Shown here one piece after another: positions 47,483-58,372 of a stretch of DNA of 64,000 nt. Position numbers and translations under genes: made by a program. Position 1 is the stretch's first letter. Each line of letters begins with the position of its first letter. Source of the DNA: Oxyruncus cristatus (taxonomy: Eukaryota; Chordata; Aves; Passeriformes; Cotingidae); contig VXAY01003150.1 in assembly GCA_013399855.1 (NCBI GenBank), positions 3,872,358 to 3,936,357 on the forward strand, in the 5' to 3' direction. The notes below the pieces were generated by a model. It was given only the letters and a program-made list of their open reading frames with translations, did no database searches and was not told where the DNA came from.

Positions 47483-47621
47483 ATAAGCCGTTCAATTGCC
47501 AGGCTAGACAAAGAATGCTTCAGGGCATTCCCTCCTGGTAGAAACAGCTCCTACAAAGAGCCTGCCTCCATTTCCCATTCCCAGGGTCTACTTAAATTAA
47601 GCTAATCAGCTTTATATTTTT

Positions 47622-47646
47622 GGGGGGTGGGAGGGTTTGTGGGGGG
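47622..47646 (+). other. potential G-quadruplex tract
   Basis: Four G runs (6, 3, 3 and 6) with loops of 1, 1 and 5 bases give a strong quadruplex pattern. It lies about 0.9 kb upstream of the GC-rich patch at 48.54 kb. Confidence 0.6.
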
Positions 47647-48207
47647 CAGGCAGAGAGGTCTATTGGTCTCTTAACTGATGGTGTTAATAAGCTTCCAGTC
47701 CAGACTTCCTTGACTTAAAATCTCCTCCTCCTGTTCCCCTTCAGCTGCAACCAGAGGGCTTTTCTCTTAGCTTGGTGAGTCAATATTAGGCCAATCTTCC
47801 ATCAGATACATGGGTAACTTCACTCATCTAATCACTCTCAATTCCAGGCTGAGATAACAGGAATATCTTTGTCCCAGATGGGAGAAGAAACCTTATAATG
47901 CAGGATTCTTCATTCCCGGCCCTTAAGGGGAGAGTGGCCCTACATTCTAACTCGCCCCTGACATTAATAAATCCCAAGACACTCTTCTCTCCAGCAAAGG
48001 CTACATCAAATATTTTTTAAAATAGATTTCCTTAGGCACACGAGCAACTGATCTTGCAAAACATCCCCTCTGGCCTTAAAGGGCCAGTGTTCTGCTGCAG
48101 CCAACAAAAAATTGGAATACATTCTTTAGGTATGACGAAAAATAACTGAAAAATTCAAAGCCTGTACAACAAGGGTTAGCAATTCAATTGATGAAAGAAG
48201 AAGTCAC

Positions 48208-48225
48208 AAAAAAAAAAAAAAAAAA
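48208..48225. repeat. poly(A) tract
   Basis: A run of 18 A in a plain AT-rich stretch about 0.3 kb upstream of the GC-rich patch. Confidence 0.85.
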
Positions 48226-48540
48226 TTCATCAGACCTGATTGTAGGAGGAAGGAACTGAGAACTGGGACATCAGTGAACATATTGCACAGTTTTAATTTG
48301 CAGGTAGAGCTGAGATGTCATGAAAAGTGCCTTGTAAAAGGGGAGCTGCTCAGGAACTGAGTAATTAGATAACACCAGTAAAGACTGAGCTGATATTCAC
48401 CCATAAATTCTGGGAAATCTGCAGATGAAATGACTGAGCTGCTGCCTAGGAAATTCTAAAATGTCAGATATTCTACAAAAGAACTGGACTTAGTAAGGAT
48501 GACGACCTCAGGAATGACAGGCTGCAGAGCTCTGCTGAAC

Positions 48541-48840
48541 CGCCGGGCACACTGTCAGGACCCGAAAATCCAGCTCCCAGATCTGACTCACAGTTCCCAG
48601 CAACCCTCCCTGCTCCAGCCGCCCGCTCCTGCTGCTCTGCTGCGCCGCCTCCTGCTCGCCGGCTCCGGCACACGCTGCTGCACGGAACGAGCCACCTGCA
48701 CAAGGAATACAGCATGGAAGTCCTTCCCGTTGGACTTCCCGCGGCCAGCCCGATGTACACGGCAGCCCACGCCCGGTGACACAGCTGTGAACAGGATACG
48801 GGAATCCTGGAATGCCGTACTGTCCAAATCCTTTCTGGAT
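48541..48840. promoter_or_regulatory. small CpG-rich patch, candidate (bidirectional) promoter
   Basis: About twenty CpG dinucleotides fall in roughly 300 bp, against an AT-rich, CpG-poor background. Splice donors lie on both sides pointing outward: GTCATCAG|GTAAGA on the + strand (exon end 48929) and GGGAACT|GTGAGT on the minus strand (exon end 48592). That is what short noncoding first exons on either side of a shared promoter would look like. It could be a distal promoter of a downstream + strand gene such as ARHGEF4, or of a long noncoding RNA. No coding start is evident. Confidence 0.35.
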
Positions 48841-48929
48841 CCTTGTGAGGGCCGACATGCTCACAGACGTTTTCAGATTTTCAGTGGTTACAGGCACAGT
48901 TTAGGGCTCACAGCAATCCAGGTCATCAG
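48841..48929 (+). other. candidate noncoding first exon (donor at 48929/48930)
   Basis: A stretch downstream of the CpG-rich patch ends in a full-consensus donor (CAG|GTAAGA). The left boundary is unknown. Open frames through it show no recognisable protein. Confidence is low because isolated donors are common. Confidence 0.22.
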
Positions 48930-51900
48930 GTAAGATCTGCACCGTGGACATTTCTCACAGTTGCCACCAGAGCCACTGTACTGTCCCCTGTCCTTGTCCT
49001 CTGGGCCATCAAACAGCAAGTTCCAGGGCCCAGGGCAGGGAACGCACATTAAAAACTTCCCTGTTCTGTTACCAACTCTGATGCTTATACGGAGTATTTT
49101 GAATAAGCACACCACCTCCCCGAGTCTTGTACTTATCTCACTGCAAAATGGATAGGACATTTATTTCTCCAGGGTGACAGGGCTTGGGTGGGATTTTTCA
49201 CCGCAGATGGGGCTTTAGAGAACTGCAAACTACGTTACTTCAATAAACTGACAGAAACACCTCTCGGAGGACAGGGCACAGACTGGGAGCTGGCAGTGTG
49301 CATTCAACAGAAAGAAGCACAGCAATCCAAACAATTGCAGAAGACCTTTACATTGAGTAGCTTTTCATATCATTTTTTTCCAGACACATTCTAAACCTCT
49401 TTGCTTTTTTTCAGGAAGTGCCAACATTCAGGTTACATGGGGATTTTCAGGTGCCAAAACTCTCGTTTTTGGCAAGCCTCCTGAATGACTTGGGCACAGC
49501 GAAGAAACTGAGCTCCTCAGCAAAAAATCTTAGGCACGACACAACTTGGGAGTCAACCCGATAAACTCCTCACTGCAGGCGACCTGGCCTCATCAACCCT
49601 GGTACAAAGCCCAAGCACAAAATACACCAATTAGGTAAAAATTCTGCAGCTTGAACTTCGCAGCCTGAGGCTGCTCCAGCAGAGCCACAGAGGGGACGTG
49701 CCCAGGGCCCAGAGCCGGAGCTCAGCCACGAGGTGTCAGCGCTCCCCCGGCAGTGCCGAGCTTGGGCTCCGAGGGGAAAATGCAGGGAGCGCCGGAAAGG
49801 GACAGGCTCCACAGCTCCCGGCGGCACTGCACGGTGCAGGAGTCCAAACTGATCCATCAGTCCCTTCTAACCCCTGGAAAAACAGCCTCCAGATCAAGGA
49901 AAATAAACTGTAGCAAGCTCATGAATATCACAAATTCCTGTGCTGGCCTGCCAAATACTGCTGCAGTATTTGTGTTTGGGATTCTCAAAGGATTAGGCCT
50001 CCTCCCTGCTTGGGAAGCGTGCCTGGGTTGGTGGAGCAGGCAGGAATGCAGATATTCCCAGCAGCTGGATCATGGGCACAAACTAAGGAGCCATTTCTGC
50101 TCCTGCCTAGGGATGCTGACAGGCTGGTTGTGTACAGGGGACCCAAAGCATCAGTGTCTGAGTAACAAAAACCACTCGAGTATTGCAGGAGTGCAGAAGT
50201 GTCTTCTGCTTATATTTCCAATTACATGAAATGTAAATAGAAATAGTAAGTGGGCACTAACCATTTTTTTACTGAAGTAAGCCTTCTATAAGCACATTTG
50301 AAGATTTTTCTTGTTTCTTTTATCTTCTACTTCTTGGAAGTCACTTTCAAGTGACTTTTATCACTTGAATTTCTAAGCCTTGTTGCACATCCTTTCTTCA
50401 GAGCTTTCACTGAGAACAGAGGAAGAGTGAGATGCTGCTGATACACAGGTGGCTTTGGGGACCAAGTCCCCTCCCAGGGATGCCCTGTCCCACCCATCAG
50501 GTGTGCCCCCCTCCTCTGCCTGCCCAGTCACAGCTCTGTTGCCTGCTCCTCACAGTGGGCAGAGGTTACCAGTTGGCACAAGGGAATCGAGACTGCAGCA
50601 AAAACCATACTCTGAATTGTGTCTACAAAAACCTGCAAGTCTCAATGCACCAGAAAGGTCCATCTCAGCTGATCTGATAACATTTTTAAGGACTACCTAA
50701 GGCAGGTCCTCAGCAAGAACTGTCTGGGGGAAGAGTAGGCATATTCTTTCCTCTACTACCTCCCTCAACATCTAATCCTGGACTTCTTTACATTAGTGCC
50801 TTCCAAGCCATGAAGTGAGTTACTTAGATGAGCTCTAGGAAAGGACTTTGCATGGAAGAAGACATATAAATGACACCAGAGGGAAATAGGCTGATCTGTC
50901 CAAATCTATTTGCTATGTTTTGGTGACACTGCTGTCTGAGCCAGCAGCAGAGATGCCACCAGAAGGGAACAGGACAGCAACAAAGAAAGGGAAGTGTGGG
51001 AGGTCTGGGCTGGGTAGGGGAGACAGTGGGAAAGCTGCAGTTGCTGGGGGAATACTAAAGCCAAACAGAACTGATTGCAGAGCTCCATCTTCAGTTCCTC
51101 AAGGTGAGGTTCCTCTGCAACAGTCTGGGAAACCATTGTGCTGCATCACTTGAAAGAATCATGAAAAAAATACAACTACATTTTTAGGAGTGGTGAGGGC
51201 TTTGGGGATTGCTTTACTTATCTCATGGAAATTCAGAAGCTTAATGACAAAACTCCCGCCAAAAAGACACTTGCAGGTAGATGGAATATGGGACAGAGCT
51301 GAGAAGGTACCCTAGACTTGTTTGTCCTCACCAGCACAGAAGGTGCATTTTCTCTTCCACAAGAGCCACTGCATGCGGCTTCGAAGGCTGCAGTGCAACT
51401 ACACCGGGGCTTGTGAGGTGAGCTTTGAAAACAGGACAAAATGAGTGAGAGTATCTGGCTGAGGAGGGGGGCACTCCTTCGTTTTCTTGTGCCACAACAC
51501 AAGGCCCTGACATTGTTCACAGCACTTGCACCCGCTGCTCTCTGAGAGTATTCTCAATGTGTGCTACAGCAGTGGATATTTAACGAGCATTAAGGTAATT
51601 AACAGATTTACTGGAGCTCCAGGAAGAGATGGATTTTGAAGCTACGCACTGCAGCGTTCTCTGACTAAAACACTATTTACTTTAAATCAACAAAACAGGA
51701 AATTCTTATGTCATTGCTAATCTGACCCCGGTTGCATTCTGGTGGTAGCCAGTTTTTACTTCTGGTTTCAGTTATTTTCCTCCATTCACTCACCAATGTA
51801 TTTTAAATCAAAACATGAAACAAACAAACAAACACATAAGATGTTTTTGTTTATCTTGCAGGTGCAACACTGAAGGATCCATTTGTAGATACGGATGTCC

Positions 51901-54900
51901 CCCCAACATGTAATGCAGCATGACAAAGTTCCAGGATGCTATACCAAGATCAGAATCAACCAGGATTTCTCTCTAGAGACCTCACCAGAGGTGTCACAGC
52001 AGAAAGTCATGCTAGTCTGCCTAACTAATAGTTAGGAGTTCCTGGCAACCATGCACACCCCTCAAGCCATGCTTGCAGACGGCTGGTAACTAACACTCTT
52101 TTTTAAAAACACAACCAACTTCAGTAGGATTTTGTAAAAGGCCATGGCATGACAAGGTTCAAGAGAAAAAGGCAGCGTATTTCTGTCACACTGTGCCACA
52201 CAACAACTGAAAATACCACTATATTTTTAAACCACAGGTACGTGCAGAATGAGCTTTCACTTGGGAAGCTGTTACGTACTAATTTTCTTTAATTTTTGAG
52301 AAAAGCTCTATATATTTTATGACAACTGTTTAACTGTCTGAAAGCAACAAGGTTCTAGACTGCAGATTATATTGGTATGGCAAGATTTACTGCCTGGGGA
52401 AAGCTATTTTTTAAACAAACAAAAATACCAAGAAGCAGAATACAGTATGCCCTATATTGTCCAAAGACCTGTATTTATCACAGCAGAAATTGTGAATGGA
52501 ATAATGAGGTAGACTTGCAAATCAGCATCAAAACGATAATTTCTTTGATTCTGTTTTAAATGAAAAACATGCTGTTTATATCCATGATAACGGCTGCACT
52601 CAATCTTATACAAAGACTTCTTTTTCTAATTTAAAAACCAGTCTCAAAGGACTAGACAAGATACATTGTTAACTCACTTTTCAGTTTTTTATGGCATCCT
52701 TGGAGTCAGTTTAACAGAACAGTCCTTGTTTTCATACCCCAGTTTGAATCTGGTCTTGGCTGTCTCTTACTCTGAGAATAAGTTGAAAAAAACCAACAAC
52801 TGTGCTTTGTAAATGGAACCCGATGATCCAATGGTCCCGTGTGGCCAAGGTATGTTTGAAGAGATCTTAACAACCTCCCCATCCAGTATCCTCCCTCAGG
52901 CAGGATTTAAAAGCAGTATCTTTGCCCTGAGGTTTCTGTCATGGGGAAAAGTGGAAGAAGGACCTATGAGGCTGGGACTGCAGCAAGGGAAAACCAGATT
53001 AGATTAGATGCCTGAATTATGATGTCTGAAGTTAAGACAATTTCTACCTTCAATCATTTATCATGTAAAGAATATTTAACCACAGTATTTAAGAGATGCC
53101 TGCATTTGGAAGAATTTGGATTTAAAAAAATGTATGATGCTCTAAGACTGGTGCTTTAAAATGAAATCACATCTCCTGGATGGGGAACTTTCTCGATATT
53201 ACTCTACACTTAACAAGAGGAGAGCTTCTCCAACACCCCAAGACTGCCAACACGAATCAACTTTCAGAATGCAGACACTTTACCACAAGTATCTCCCGAA
53301 AATATAGATGACAGGTATTTAAGACCCTTTTCCATGGTACAAAACTACATCTCTGAAGACTGCTCAGAATTTGCCATTTAACCTTCAAAAGCCTGAAATG
53401 CCGAGCAGTTCATCATGTAGTCATTCTTTCCAGAAATACTAAGTGACGTACTAGATTTGGGCTAATAGAATGATAATAAACACTGGGCTTAAAATTCCAG
53501 CCCAGAGCCTCGAGGGAGCAGAGGCAGAATTTCCCATCTTTGTAGCATCCCACACATTTCTTCCCTGGATTTCAGGTTGAGTAACCAACATCACAGAGGA
53601 GAAGAACGGCAACAGAAAGAAAAAAGTGACTTTGCTGCCACATAGCAAAGGAGACAGTGTTTCAAAGGAGTCTGTTATTTCTCTGCCTTACAGAGGCACA
53701 GAGCAACAAACGATTTGTCCAACATTATTTATCCCCAAACCGCTGTCTTCTTTCTCCTGCTGCTGCTTTTCTGCCCTGTAAGTCCTGCTTATCTGTTAGA
53801 GCTACCCAGTCTCTGCTGCTGCCTGCACTAAAAGTGTTCAGATCTCCTCTCTGGTGGTCGCTGCCCTTCACTGGGAGGAGCCAACAGCTTCCCACTGCAG
53901 GGCATCTGGTGCTCTCCTCACCGCCCCTGAAGCTGGGCTCTGTGGGTGTACAGTGGCTCCCTTATGATACAATCCAGAGGGAATGAGCACAGACACGGAA
54001 GATGGGCTTTTACTCCTCTTGTGCAGGCCCAGCAGTCACACACAGCCTGTCAGGTCCCTCTGGATGGCATCCCTTCCCTCAGGCATGGGAACCACACCAC
54101 ACAGCTCGCTGCCCTCAAGCCCACTGTGCATGGCACCGACACAGCTGTTAAACAGCACCAGTCCCAAATCCAACTCCCGAGGAACATCGTTTGTCAAAAA
54201 ATATTTTTTTTTCCTCATCTCATGCTTCACTGAAATGTACAAAAGTGTTCTGGAAAAATTATTTTTAAAAACCTGTATTCCCCCGAAGACATCCATTCTT
54301 GATATTCCTTCTTTTAATGCAGAGTTCACTGGAGTTTCAGAGGTATTTTTGGAACTCCCGGCACAAAGACCGGGTACCTGAGTACCCTTAAAAAACCCCC
54401 ACTTACAGCTATAAATAGAGAGAGCATTCACCACTTCATAAAAATTGAGTGCAAATAATCTCATACTAGTAAAAATGTCTGAAAAAATCAGAGAGAAATA
54501 TCAGACCCACATGAACTGCCAGGTAAGTGTTCCTTCCAAAAGCAAAGTATTGCAATGGCATTCTGGTATTCCAGTCAAATGTTAGTGATGTGAACTTACA
54601 AGTCCCAGAGTAACACTTTCCTTCACTCACAATATTTCATTGTTCTAAGTAAGCTGGAGCATCTGGTGGCGGGATGTTTTACATGCTTACACTTGACAGC
54701 AGACGCACAGGACACACAATAAAGTTGCAGGTAAAACGAGGGATATTTAAGAGAGAACAATCTTACATATTCTGACTTCTACTTAATGAAAAGGATAAAA
54801 CTCCTGGATGAACAATGTGCATGCATGGTACATATAAATATATATATATATACACGTATGCACAACGAGTGTGTATACACACCTAAAAACAGGATTTGTG

Positions 54901-56615
54901 TAAACTTGTTAAGTTCAAGAATAGGGAAGAAATCTGAAGCAGGTACTTTTTAAAATCTGAGTAGCAGATTAATAAAGTTTCAGTACATACATGGTTTATT
55001 ATGTAACTAATATGCATTTATATGCTGTTTAACATATTTTGTTAACTATTTTTCATATATGTCATATCTGATGTACATATGCTTTATGTATTATATTTTA
55101 GTTACCATATTCTACATTACATATTAAAGTCACTTGGATTCAATGTTATGTTTGGTCTCTAGTCAACATCACTTTCCTGTTTTGCATGACATCAGTGAAT
55201 TCACTATTTTCCAGCGCTGCAAATTCATTGTTCGGCAAAAAAACTCCTACTGTTTAAGAATGATTTATTTTCTTTAAATCCCCAGCCTATATCAAAGACT
55301 TATAGATGCAAAATTCACTGCTGCTCTAATTCTTCTCCTTGTGTAGGAGAACTTGGCTTATAAATCAATGGGCACTGGGAGAATCAGAAAATTGAGAAGT
55401 CAGTAGATTATGAAGTGAATGTCCTTTAGAAAGCGAATTAGTTTCTAAATGTAGGCACTTACTGCTTTGAGAAGTGCCATGTTTAAGAAGGGAAGTTCTG
55501 GCCTTTATGAGGAATTTGTCCTGATCTAACTATTAAATAAAAGCTCATTCCTACCTTTTCCCACATGCCTTATAAATTAGCTGGTTGACTCCTTGAAGAA
55601 AGCACCAACTTTCAGGCACATCTGAAAGTGTCCCACCTTCAGAAATCTTGACTGCCTGAAGAAATAAAGAAATTGAGTTAGATCTGGCACAACAGAGCAC
55701 AGACTGGTGTTTGAAGTAACTGAGTATGCACAGTAAATTTGCCTTGTCTTTTTAACTGTGGGAAGACATTTAAGCAAAACGATATTTACAAATACTTCAA
55801 AACTTCAGCAAGATACAGATGCATCATTTTTTAAGTTGAAAAAACACACTTCTCAATTTTGTTTCTGGTAGCCATTCTAAATAAATAGCCATTCTGAATA
55901 ACAAAATAGCTCTGCATTTTATAAATACTGTAATAAAATACAATAAGAGCTGGCAGAAAAGCTCCCTCAGTTGTTTACTGCAAAGGGACTATTTAATAGA
56001 AAACTTTACACTACTATAAAACTATTGTTCATCTATATTCTACCATAGTTTCAGATTAATTTACATCCACACATACAGCACAAGTGCCACCTGAATTACT
56101 GCAGCATTATAGTATATTTTCTAACCTGGGAACTCCAGACTAACTCTCTGTGGTGCCAATCACCATTTCCACTTGAAAGTCAAGGAGTACTCAGGATGCT
56201 AAGCAGGTCCCTGAATAGTAACTTTAGTCTTATATTGAGTATTTAAATGGAGTCAGTCATAAGCATCTGTCACTCAATTACAAGGACTTTTCAAAGCAAC
56301 AATTTGCCTAATGTTAGCATAATCGTATCCACACATTAATCCTCTTAAGTAGAAAATTGCAGGAGGGGAAGGAAGAAGAACAATTTTTCCATGATGGAAC
56401 ATGAGTACACTGAAATCTGGCACAATCTGAAATGCAATAGTAATCACTCGAATGCAAGGAAGTACTAACTCACACATTCCTATCAGGGAGCCTTTAGAAG
56501 GTGCTGAGAACCCTCATCATCTTGAACAATAAGGAAGGTAATGACAGGCATGGAAACGAAAATGAAAGGGACATGATTCAGTTGGTAATATATTAAGGAG
56601 GAGCACCTTAATCAC
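48930..56615. other. no gene recognised; minor GC-rich patch near 49.69-49.84 kb
   Basis: No coding sequence is supported. A second, weaker GC/CpG-enriched patch lies at about 49,690-49,840 without obvious splice signals. From 52 to 56.6 kb the DNA is AT-rich and plain, with a TA microsatellite at 54839-54852. The + frame at 53657-53986 begins after an acceptor-like CTGCCTTACAG, but I recognise no family. Confidence 0.5.
54839..54852. repeat. (TA)n microsatellite
   Basis: Seven uninterrupted TA units within a longer ATATAAATATAT/ACACGTATG tract. Confidence 0.85.
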
Positions 56616-56744
56616 CAAATATTCGGAGCTGGAAGGGACCCACGAGGCTCACCAAGTCCAGCTCTTAAGCGAATGGGCCATATGGGGATCAAACCCACAA
56701 GCTCGCAATTATTAGCACCACGCTCCAACCAGCTTTCTCAATAC
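56616..56744 (-). mobile_element. tRNA-Ile-derived SINE with CR1-like tail (TguSINE1-like)
   Basis: On the minus strand, 56744-56674 resembles a whole tRNA-Ile gene. It has GAGCGTGGTGCTAATAA (D-arm end through an anticodon loop that still reads AAT) and then a B-box-like GGGTTTGATCCC followed by a CATATGGCCCA 3' end. The 3' part (56673-56616) continues into a CR1-type tail with GGGTCCCTTCCAGCTC. From memory, TguSINE1 of passerine birds is this fusion of a tRNA-Ile head and a CR1 3' end, mobilised by CR1 machinery. The 5' end of the tRNA part (D-stem, A box) is worn, so this is a SINE copy and not a functional tRNA gene. Confidence 0.85.
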
Positions 56745-56799
56745 AAACGGAACAAAGAAAGGCGTGTTGCTGTGTTTACAGAAGTAAGCAAAACACCAG

Positions 56800-57567
56800 G
56801 AAACACGCACGGGGTGATGCGCCAGGGATGTGCCAGGTGACAACCCGCGGGGCTCTGAGGTGCCCTCTGGCTGACTGCAGGTGCCGACGGGCAGCGCAGG
56901 CCGAGGGGCAGCTGGGGGTTGATCTCCTGGGGGTCTCACCTGGCGGCCGCAGACCCCTGCTCCGAGCTCCGACGTGTGGGTTCCTGGGGGTCCTCGCCTG
57001 ACTCCGGCCCATGGAGCACTCACCCCACACACAGCAGCTCCAGCCCCCATCACAGAGCTCCCGCAAACGGCCTCAGCTCTTCCCAGCTGAGGAGCTCGCG
57101 GCTCAGGTCCCAGCCGTTGTCACCGCACCCATCCACGGTCAGCGGGAAGGGCCCCCCTGGCACCCGCGCGGTCCGAACACAGTTGACCGAGGGGGCTCTG
57201 CGAAGCTGGGCAGAGCAAGGCTCACCCCTGACCGCTCACCACCCTGCCTCGGCGCTCCCAGCGCCTCCCCGAGCCAACTCACGGCGGGGGGTCCGTTCCA
57301 CCCCGGGGCTCTCCCTGCGCGGCACCTGTGCCCGCCCGCCCCTCAGGCCCTCCCCGGCTGCTCCCGCCGCCTCACGCCGCGCAGCTCCCAAGGCCAAGGG
57401 CGGCGGGGCGGGCTGGGGGAGCAGGCACCGCTGTGAGCTGCCGCTCCCGCCCGGCCCTCGATGGACAGTGGAGGCCGCAGCTGCAGCCCCACGGGAGAAC
57501 CTCCGCGCCGTGGTGAGGCAGCTCCTGCCCAGCGCAGAGACAGTGCCGCGGGGAGAGGACTCGGCTC
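56800..57567. promoter_or_regulatory. CpG island, probable promoter
   Basis: By hand count there are about sixty CpGs in about 770 bp of GC-rich DNA, the densest CpG block in the window. GC-box-like motifs are present (GGGGCGGG at 57405-57412; CCCGCCCGCCCC at 57331-57342). There is no obvious TATA box. On the minus strand a full-consensus donor CAG|GTGAGA has its exon end at 56940, and GGG|GTGAGT lies near 57,020. On the + strand GCCGTG|GTGAGG lies near 57,510. Direction of transcription is therefore open. Frames such as 56919-57587 (+, 222 codons) are long because of the composition, and I recognise no protein in them. Confidence 0.65.
56940..57070 (-). other. candidate first exon on minus strand from the CpG island
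   Basis: The minus-strand sequence GCGGCCGCCAG|GTGAGA gives a donor with exon end at 56940. The upstream boundary is arbitrary. A frame with an ATG at 57066 (MRELCDGG...) runs through to the donor but has no recognisable homology. The exon may be noncoding or not exist. Confidence 0.22.
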
Positions 57568-58372
57568 TTCGATCTGCTGCAGGGTAGGAAGGCTCTGCAG
57601 AGGGATCCGAACAGGCTGCATCAATGGGCTGAGGCAACTTTCGTGGGGTTCAACCAGGCCAAGTGCCGGGTTCTGCTTCGGACACAACAACCCCCTGCAG
57701 CTCTACAGGCTGGTCACAGAGTGGCTGGAAAGTGGCCCAGCATAAAAGGGACTGGGGGTGCTGGTCAACAGCGGCTGAACATGAGCCAGCGTGTGCCCAG
57801 GTGGGCGACAAGGCCAATGGCACCTGGGCTGTGTCCGCAATGGTGTGGCAGCAGGACCAGGACACCTCGAGTGCTGTGTCCAGTTCTGGGCCCCTCAGTT
57901 CAGGAAGGACACTGAGGGGCTGCAGCGGGTCCAGAGAAAGGAGTGGAGCTGGGGAAGGGTCTGGAGCACAGGTCCTATGAGGAGCAGCTGAGGGAGCTGG
58001 GGGTGCTTAGCCTGGAGAAAAGGAGGCTCAGGGGAGACCTTACCACTGTCTACAACCCCCTGAAAAGAAGTTGTAGTGAGGTGGGGGTTGATCTCCTCTC
58101 CCAGTCAACCAGCGACAGGACAAGAGGACATAGTCTTAAGCTGCACCAGGGGACCTCTAGGTTGAACATTAAGGAAGAAATTCTTCACATGAAGTGTGAT
58201 TAGACATTGGAATGGGCTGTCCAGCAAGGCAGTGGAGTCACCATCCCTAGAGGTGTTTCAGGAAAGGCTGGACGCGGCACTCAATGCTGTGGTGGTGGCT
58301 GACAAGGTGGCGTTCAGTCATAGGCTGGACTCGATGATCTTGGGGGTCTTTTCCAACCCAATTGATTCTGTG
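57568..58372 (+). mobile_element. CR1 LINE, about 800 bp, sense orientation, with intact 3' end
   Basis: This is the longest CR1 copy in the window. It begins at GATCTGCTGCAGGGTAGGAA and runs through diagnostic blocks (CTCTGCAGAGGGATCCGAAC, CAAGTGCCGGGTTCTGCTTC, GGGGGTGCTGGTCAACAGC, TGTCCAGTTCTGGGCCCCTC, AGGAGGCTCAGGGGAGACCTT). The 3' end is GGCTGGACTCGATGATCTTG, then TTTTCCAACC and ATTGATTCTGTGA. It is 5' truncated within ORF2, and stops break the reading frame, so it cannot make reverse transcriptase. The several 60-140 codon frames here are element relics. It abuts the distal edge of the CpG island. Confidence 0.95.

Larger units (their letters stand above)
38693..48540. other. gene-poor DNA with one candidate micro-exon
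   Basis: Apart from a possible minus-strand exon at 41801-41884 I find no coding sequence. The stretch contains a CTCF-like site (44543-44556), an A tract (45957-45972), a 24 bp inverted repeat (47459-47482), a G-quadruplex-type tract (47622-47646) and another A tract (48208-48225). The DNA is AT-rich, with no CpG-rich block until its end. Confidence 0.5.

Noticed and set aside
53657..53986. 109-codon + frame preceded by an acceptor-like CTGCCTTACAG
   Set aside because: No recognisable family and no donor that would define an exon.
56674..56744. Functional tRNA-Ile gene
   Set aside because: The anticodon arm and B box are retained but the 5' stem and A box are worn, and the sequence continues into a CR1-type tail: a SINE copy.
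56919..57587. 222-codon + frame and 133-codon minus frame across the CpG island
   Set aside because: Pro/Arg/Ala/Gly-rich translations typical of CpG-island DNA with few stop codons; no homology recognised.
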